Of a stretch of 64,000 nt of DNA, positions 60,862-64,000 are shown in pieces. Position 1 is the first letter of the stretch. Each line of letters starts with the position of its first letter. The stretch lies in the NCBI GenBank assembly GCA_902773925.1, contig CACYGI010000003.1, forward strand, positions 1 through 64,000, read 5' to 3'. Source of the stretch: an uncultured Bacteroidia bacterium (GTDB taxonomy: Bacteria > Bacteroidota > Bacteroidia > Bacteroidales > UBA932). A program made the translations under genes and the position numbers. Under the pieces are notes generated by a model. The model ran no database searches. It had not been told where the DNA came from and worked only from the letters and a program-made list of their open reading frames with translations.

Positions 60862-61695
60862 TTAGTTGGAAGGCTTGCGGACAAGAGTGATGTAAGCCTT
60901 TGTGGAAACGTTCTTGCCGTCACCATTCTCAAACCTTGCATTGATCGTGAAGATGAGCTTGCCCTTTACGATCTTTGCGGTAGCCGAACCGGAGATATAC
61001 TTGAGGTCCTTCTGGGAGACAGCCGTGATCTTCATACCCTTGACATTGGCGACATAGGTATCGCCATTCTTGAACTTGACGCTCAGGTATTCGTTGGGGA
61101 AGAATGCGAAGTACTCAGCTGCGAGACCTGCCGGGAACGGAGTTTTCATATAAACGCCGTTCTTTGCAGCAAATGCCTCGATGGCGTTGAGGTCGAAGCC
61201 CTTCATCTTATCTGTAGCGAACTCGGGAGTGCCGGGGATCTGGAAGGAGACGATGGTGGAGTCGGGGATCCAGGTGCGGCTGAGGTCAGCGTGGCTGCCT
61301 GTGCTCGGATCGTGCTTTACCTGACCGCGGACAACGGATTCATTGCCGCCTTCGGGGGTAAATACGATATTGGCTTCACCGTCCTTGTTGGGGACTTCGA
61401 GGGTGCCGACGCCATTGAGTACGAAGGTCAGGAAATCACTGCCGACAACGGTATAAAGACCGGAAATGTACTCGAATTCATCTTCAGCCTTGGTGAGCAG
61501 CTTCCTTTCGAGGACAGCACAGAAGGTACCTGACTGGTTGAAAGAGATGTGATTGTTGCCGAATGTCACGTCAAGCTCATAGGCCTTGTAAGCCTCGGAA
61601 GGGACGCTTCCCGGATCATCTTCCTTTTCCTTGTCGCAGGCAATAATCATCGGAATGGCCAGCGCAATGGCCAGGATTGAAAAAATTTTCTTCAT
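60862..61695 (-). CDS. Lipoprotein of unknown function
   Basis: A 277-residue lipoprotein: lipobox IIAC (Cys20) followed by DKEKEDD, an acidic surface-export-like signal. The remainder is beta-rich with two similar-looking halves (FTPEGGNESVVRGQVKHD and the C-terminal TARFENGDGKNVSTKAYITLV region). I do not recognise a family. It follows the barrel gene by 23 bases, so the two may work together at the outer membrane. Confidence 0.7.
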   Translation of the reverse strand: MKKIFSILAIALAIPMIIACDKEKEDDPGSVPSEAYKAYELDVTFGNNHISFNQSGTFCAVLERKLLTKAEDEFEYISGLYTVVGSDFLTFVLNGVGTLEVPNKDGEANIVFTPEGGNESVVRGQVKHDPSTGSHADLSRTWIPDSTIVSFQIPGTPEFATDKMKGFDLNAIEAFAAKNGVYMKTPFPAGLAAEYFAFFPNEYLSVKFKNGDTYVANVKGMKITAVSQKDLKYISGSATAKIVKGKLIFTINARFENGDGKNVSTKAYITLVRKPSN

Positions 61696-61718
61696 GGTAT
61701 TTTAGAATTAAGAATATT

Positions 61719-62522
61719 TTAGAATAATTTGAGCATCAGGGTCAGGCGTACCATCGGAAGCAGGTTGAAGTACCATACGTCCTTACCCGCTATGGTGTCC
61801 AGCCAGCCGCGGTCGACGAGCTGTCCGCTGCTGTTGGTACCGATGGTCGAACTGGTTATACGGACGCTCTTGGTCTGGCCGGAGACGAAGTTGACGCCGT
61901 CGGCATAGATGCCCAGACCTCCGCTGTACAATACGCCAAGGTCAAAAATGACGCTGGCGCGACGGCCGTACTTGCCGGTACCGAAGCCCAGATAGGGGGC
62001 GATTGCCATATTGCGCTTGAGATCTGCGTGGAAATAGCCGTTGTCGCTGAGTTTTACCATATAGAGGTCTTCCGGGTCCTCGCTGTCGTTTTCGTGCACG
62101 TTCAGGTTGACATCTTCGAACGAAGAATCAAGCGGGGTGGTATTGGTGACGCTGGCTATTGTGCCGTTGCCGAAAAACACACCTGCCGTGATGTGAAACG
62201 AGCCCCGTTTGTACGGATAGATGTCGAGGAGGACATTACCGCTGGCCGAGTTGGGGTAAGCCTTGAAGTCGACGTCGCCCTCCGGCACGTTGCCGAATGC
62301 GGGGATGTGGACCGACTGCTCATACTTGTAGAGGAACTCGGGGAGAACGCTGTATCCGCCGCGAATGGCAAGGCTGGAGGAGATCGGCATGGCGATCTCA
62401 AGTCCGATACCGTCCATGATACCTACGGAGGGGCCGAGATAGAAATTGCCTGCTTTCTGGGCGAATGCGTCAGGCGCCGCCGACAGGAGCAGAATCGAGA
62501 GAATGATGGCAATGCGTTTCAT
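61719..62522 (-). CDS. Outer-membrane beta-barrel protein
   Basis: A 267-residue protein with signal peptide MKRIAIILSILLLSAAPDAFA, repeated amphipathic strands (FYLGPSVGIMDGIGLEIAMPI, LAIRGGYSVLPEF, ASVIFDLGVLYSGGLGIYADG) and C-terminal strand MVRLTLMLKLF ending in Phe. It has no known domain. First gene of a two-gene unit with the acidic lipoprotein, behind a well-matched promoter. Confidence 0.72.
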   Translation of the reverse strand: MKRIAIILSILLLSAAPDAFAQKAGNFYLGPSVGIMDGIGLEIAMPISSSLAIRGGYSVLPEFLYKYEQSVHIPAFGNVPEGDVDFKAYPNSASGNVLLDIYPYKRGSFHITAGVFFGNGTIASVTNTTPLDSSFEDVNLNVHENDSEDPEDLYMVKLSDNGYFHADLKRNMAIAPYLGFGTGKYGRRASVIFDLGVLYSGGLGIYADGVNFVSGQTKSVRITSSTIGTNSSGQLVDRGWLDTIAGKDVWYFNLLPMVRLTLMLKLF

Positions 62523-62551
62523 AATCTTCTGGTGTAAGATACCTTAAATCG

Positions 62552-62583
62552 CGAAGTTACTCTATAAAGAGACAAATTCCAAA
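62552..62583 (-). promoter_or_regulatory. Promoter of the barrel/lipoprotein pair
   Basis: On the minus strand TTTG (62580-62583), a 20-base spacer and TAACTTCG (62552-62559), one mismatch from TAnnTTTG. The leader would be about 25 bases. Confidence 0.55.
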
Positions 62584-62605
62584 TAAAAGTGGTTTATGCA
62601 GGTGT

Positions 62606-63703
62606 TCAGGGCATTTCAGCACTTTCGGCCCTTTGTATCCTGGCGTAATGGCAGTTGAGCACCTGCGGGCCATCGCCGTGCCAGTTGTGCATCCCGTTGC
62701 CAAGGCAGTTGCGCCACTCTGGGCAGGTCGAGCAGATGCCGGTGCGCGTCCAGCGGCGGTCGCGGTACTGGCTGAAACGGGTATTCCACACGTCCCAGAA
62801 ATTGTCGGAGTATATGCTGCCCTGCGAAAAGCGGTCGCGGTCATTGTTGGGGCAGGCGCAGATGCGTCCGTCGGCAAGCACCGAGGCTACCGTGATGCCT
62901 GCGCGGCAGAAATACCTTGAAGGGCGGACTTTCTCTTCGAAAGGGCCGAGAAACCCTTCGCATCCGAAAGTTACGTTCATCAGGCGGCGCCCGCCTGCGG
63001 CTGCTTCCTTTATCTCGCGCCGGGCCTTGGCGATAAACTCCATAAGCCCGCGGAACTCAGCATCGCTCAGGTGCATCTGCTCGTCATCCTTTGCCCTTCC
63101 GATGGGAATGATGGTAAACAGCCGCCACTGGCGGACGTGCATCGCCTCGAGCATTTCCCGGATGGCGGGCAGTTCGTGGAAATTGCGCCTGTTGACGCAG
63201 GTCACCACGTCGTAATACAGTCTGGGGCTGCGAGCGGCGATCGAGATGGCATTTGCGGCGCGGGAGAAACTGCCTTCGCGTCCGCGCATCCAGTCGTGCG
63301 AGGCCTCCAGTCCGTCCAGGCTGATGGTCAGGGCGCCCATTCCGGCCTCTTCCAGCCGGCGGTGCATCTTCTCGTCGTACAGATAGCCGTTGGAGACCAT
63401 TCCCCAGTTGAATCCTTTGGCGCGGATTGCGGCGCCCGCCTCGGCTATATCCGGTCGCAGCAGGGGCTCTCCGCCTGTCAGCACCACGGTGAATTCCTTC
63501 GGCCTGTCTTTGGTCGGGATGGTATCCAGTACGCCCAGGAAATCCTCCAGCGGCATATCCTTGTCGCGGCTCTCCATAAAACAGTCACTGCCGCAGTGGC
63601 GGCAGTGAAGCTGGCAGCGCGTGGTGCACTCCCAGAACAGGTAAGAGAGCTCGTGCAGGCGGGTTTCGCTGTCGCGGAACAGTCTGAATAAGAAGGGATT
63701 CAT
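62606..63703 (-). CDS. Radical SAM/SPASM enzyme of the rSAM/lipoprotein system (TIGR04133-like)
   Basis: A 365-residue radical SAM protein. The SAM-cluster motif is C30-x3-C34-x2-C37 (CQLHCRHCG), followed by VVLTGGEPLLRPD and ISLDGLEASHDW. The C-terminal SPASM domain has several cysteines (CRAGITVASVLADGRICACPNN, CSTCPEWRNCLGNGMHNW, LNCHYARI) for auxiliary clusters. It resembles the Bacteroidota enzymes paired with a small lipoprotein (TIGR04133/TIGR04134 from memory), thought to modify that partner. The lipoprotein gene ends at its start codon (TGATG overlap), so the two are translationally coupled. Chemistry unknown. Confidence 0.88.
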   Translation of the reverse strand: MNPFLFRLFRDSETRLHELSYLFWECTTRCQLHCRHCGSDCFMESRDKDMPLEDFLGVLDTIPTKDRPKEFTVVLTGGEPLLRPDIAEAGAAIRAKGFNWGMVSNGYLYDEKMHRRLEEAGMGALTISLDGLEASHDWMRGREGSFSRAANAISIAARSPRLYYDVVTCVNRRNFHELPAIREMLEAMHVRQWRLFTIIPIGRAKDDEQMHLSDAEFRGLMEFIAKARREIKEAAAGGRRLMNVTFGCEGFLGPFEEKVRPSRYFCRAGITVASVLADGRICACPNNDRDRFSQGSIYSDNFWDVWNTRFSQYRDRRWTRTGICSTCPEWRNCLGNGMHNWHGDGPQVLNCHYARIQRAESAEMP

Positions 63704-64000
63704 CAGTTGTTGCCCTTCAGCAGGATGTCAATCGGGCGGGTGGTGATGTCATTGATGACCGTGTCCTTCACCTGATAGGCATTTGTCTGATGCTCGAAAC
63801 GGTACTCGGGTACCGGAATGGATTCGATGCGGAATACAAGATGTGAGCATACCTTGCCGTCTGCATCAGTCGTTCCGACTTCACGCCACTCGTCTCCGCC
63901 GTACTGGGTAAAACGCATCTGAAGGTTAACCCCGGTGATGGGTTCGCCAGTCTCGGCATCCTTGACGTTGAACTCCAATGTCTCGGTCTGGAAGTCATAA
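63703..64000 (-). CDS. Putative radical-SAM-associated lipoprotein (5' part outside the window)
   Basis: At least 98 residues of the C-terminal part; the frame stays open to the window edge, so the start, signal peptide and lipobox cannot be seen. The visible portion has a carboxypeptidase-regulatory-like beta-sandwich (EFNVKDAETGEPITGVNLQMRF, GTTDADGKVCSHLVF), as in TIGR04134-type lipoproteins. One Cys (KVCSH) is visible. The apparent TTG start at 63978 is internal. It overlaps the radical SAM start by one base. Confidence 0.7.
   Translation of the reverse strand, partial: YDFQTETLEFNVKDAETGEPITGVNLQMRFTQYGGDEWREVGTTDADGKVCSHLVFRIESIPVPEYRFEHQTNAYQVKDTVINDITTRPIDILLKGNN

Noticed and set aside
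1..64000. CRISPR arrays, insertion sequences, phage genes, toxin-antitoxin pairs, replication origin.
   Set aside because: I looked for regular spaced repeats, transposase or integrase motifs and DnaA-box clusters and saw none. The only repeats are those listed.

Overview
The window looks like a chromosomal segment of a fairly high-GC member of the Bacteroidales. The reasons are the promoter pattern TTTG-N19-21-TAnnTTTG in front of many genes, tRNAs without an encoded CCA, few Shine-Dalgarno sites, many lipoproteins and beta-barrels, and families largely confined to Bacteroidota (DUF4837, DUF4876, an HmuY-like lipoprotein, a radical SAM/lipoprotein pair). Most of it is a housekeeping backbone. 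I see no insertion sequence, prophage or CRISPR array.

Layout. 1-2200: end of an rRNA operon (5S), an M28 peptidase, an intergenic patch with two repeats, tRNA-Arg. 2285-9787: fabD, pyruvate:ferredoxin oxidoreductase, tRNA-His, leuS. 9801-17360: a YitT-type membrane protein, two short AraC-type proteins, a barrel, MgtC, PhoH, gcvT, an unusual M28/TonB-C fusion and a membrane protein. 17494-29358: the accessory region, a seven-gene operon with a TonB-dependent receptor, a DUF4876 lipoprotein, a DUF6850-like barrel, two tandem gingipain-like (C25) proteases with HEAT repeats, a papain-like protease and a small HmuY-like lipoprotein. 29427-32813: COG0523 GTPase, MTA/SAH nucleosidase, HAD lipoprotein, zinc-ribbon protein. 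33071-40980: ssb, cysS, miaB with an odd lysine-rich tail, LEA-like and SPOR proteins, rpoN, upp, radC, rpsT. 41004-49945: tRNA-Glu, DUF4837, rseP, dxr, M23 protein, ruvX, def, phosphomannomutase, rimM, rpsP, cyclophilin. 50038-59215: flippase, dut, murF, glycosyltransferase, ribokinase, ExbB-like/LytTR pair, obgE, PAP2, lplA. 59261-64000: beta-helix protein, lipoprotein and barrel pair, radical SAM/SPASM enzyme and its partner lipoprotein, which runs off the window.

How it works together. The 17494-29358 operon is the best candidate for an under-described system. It joins a TonB receptor and an HmuY-like surface lipoprotein to three cysteine proteases of two clans. The C25-like proteases carry Sec signals but no recognisable type IX secretion C-terminal domain. 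The HmuY-like protein is short and has no histidine or methionine in its mature part, so the classic haem axial ligands are absent. I infer an uptake-plus-proteolysis system whose ligand may or may not be haem. Other points worth attention are the M28/TonB-C fusion lacking two of five zinc ligands, a ~100-bp intergenic repeat in two inverted copies with a compensatory base-pair change, and the radical SAM/lipoprotein pair at the right edge.
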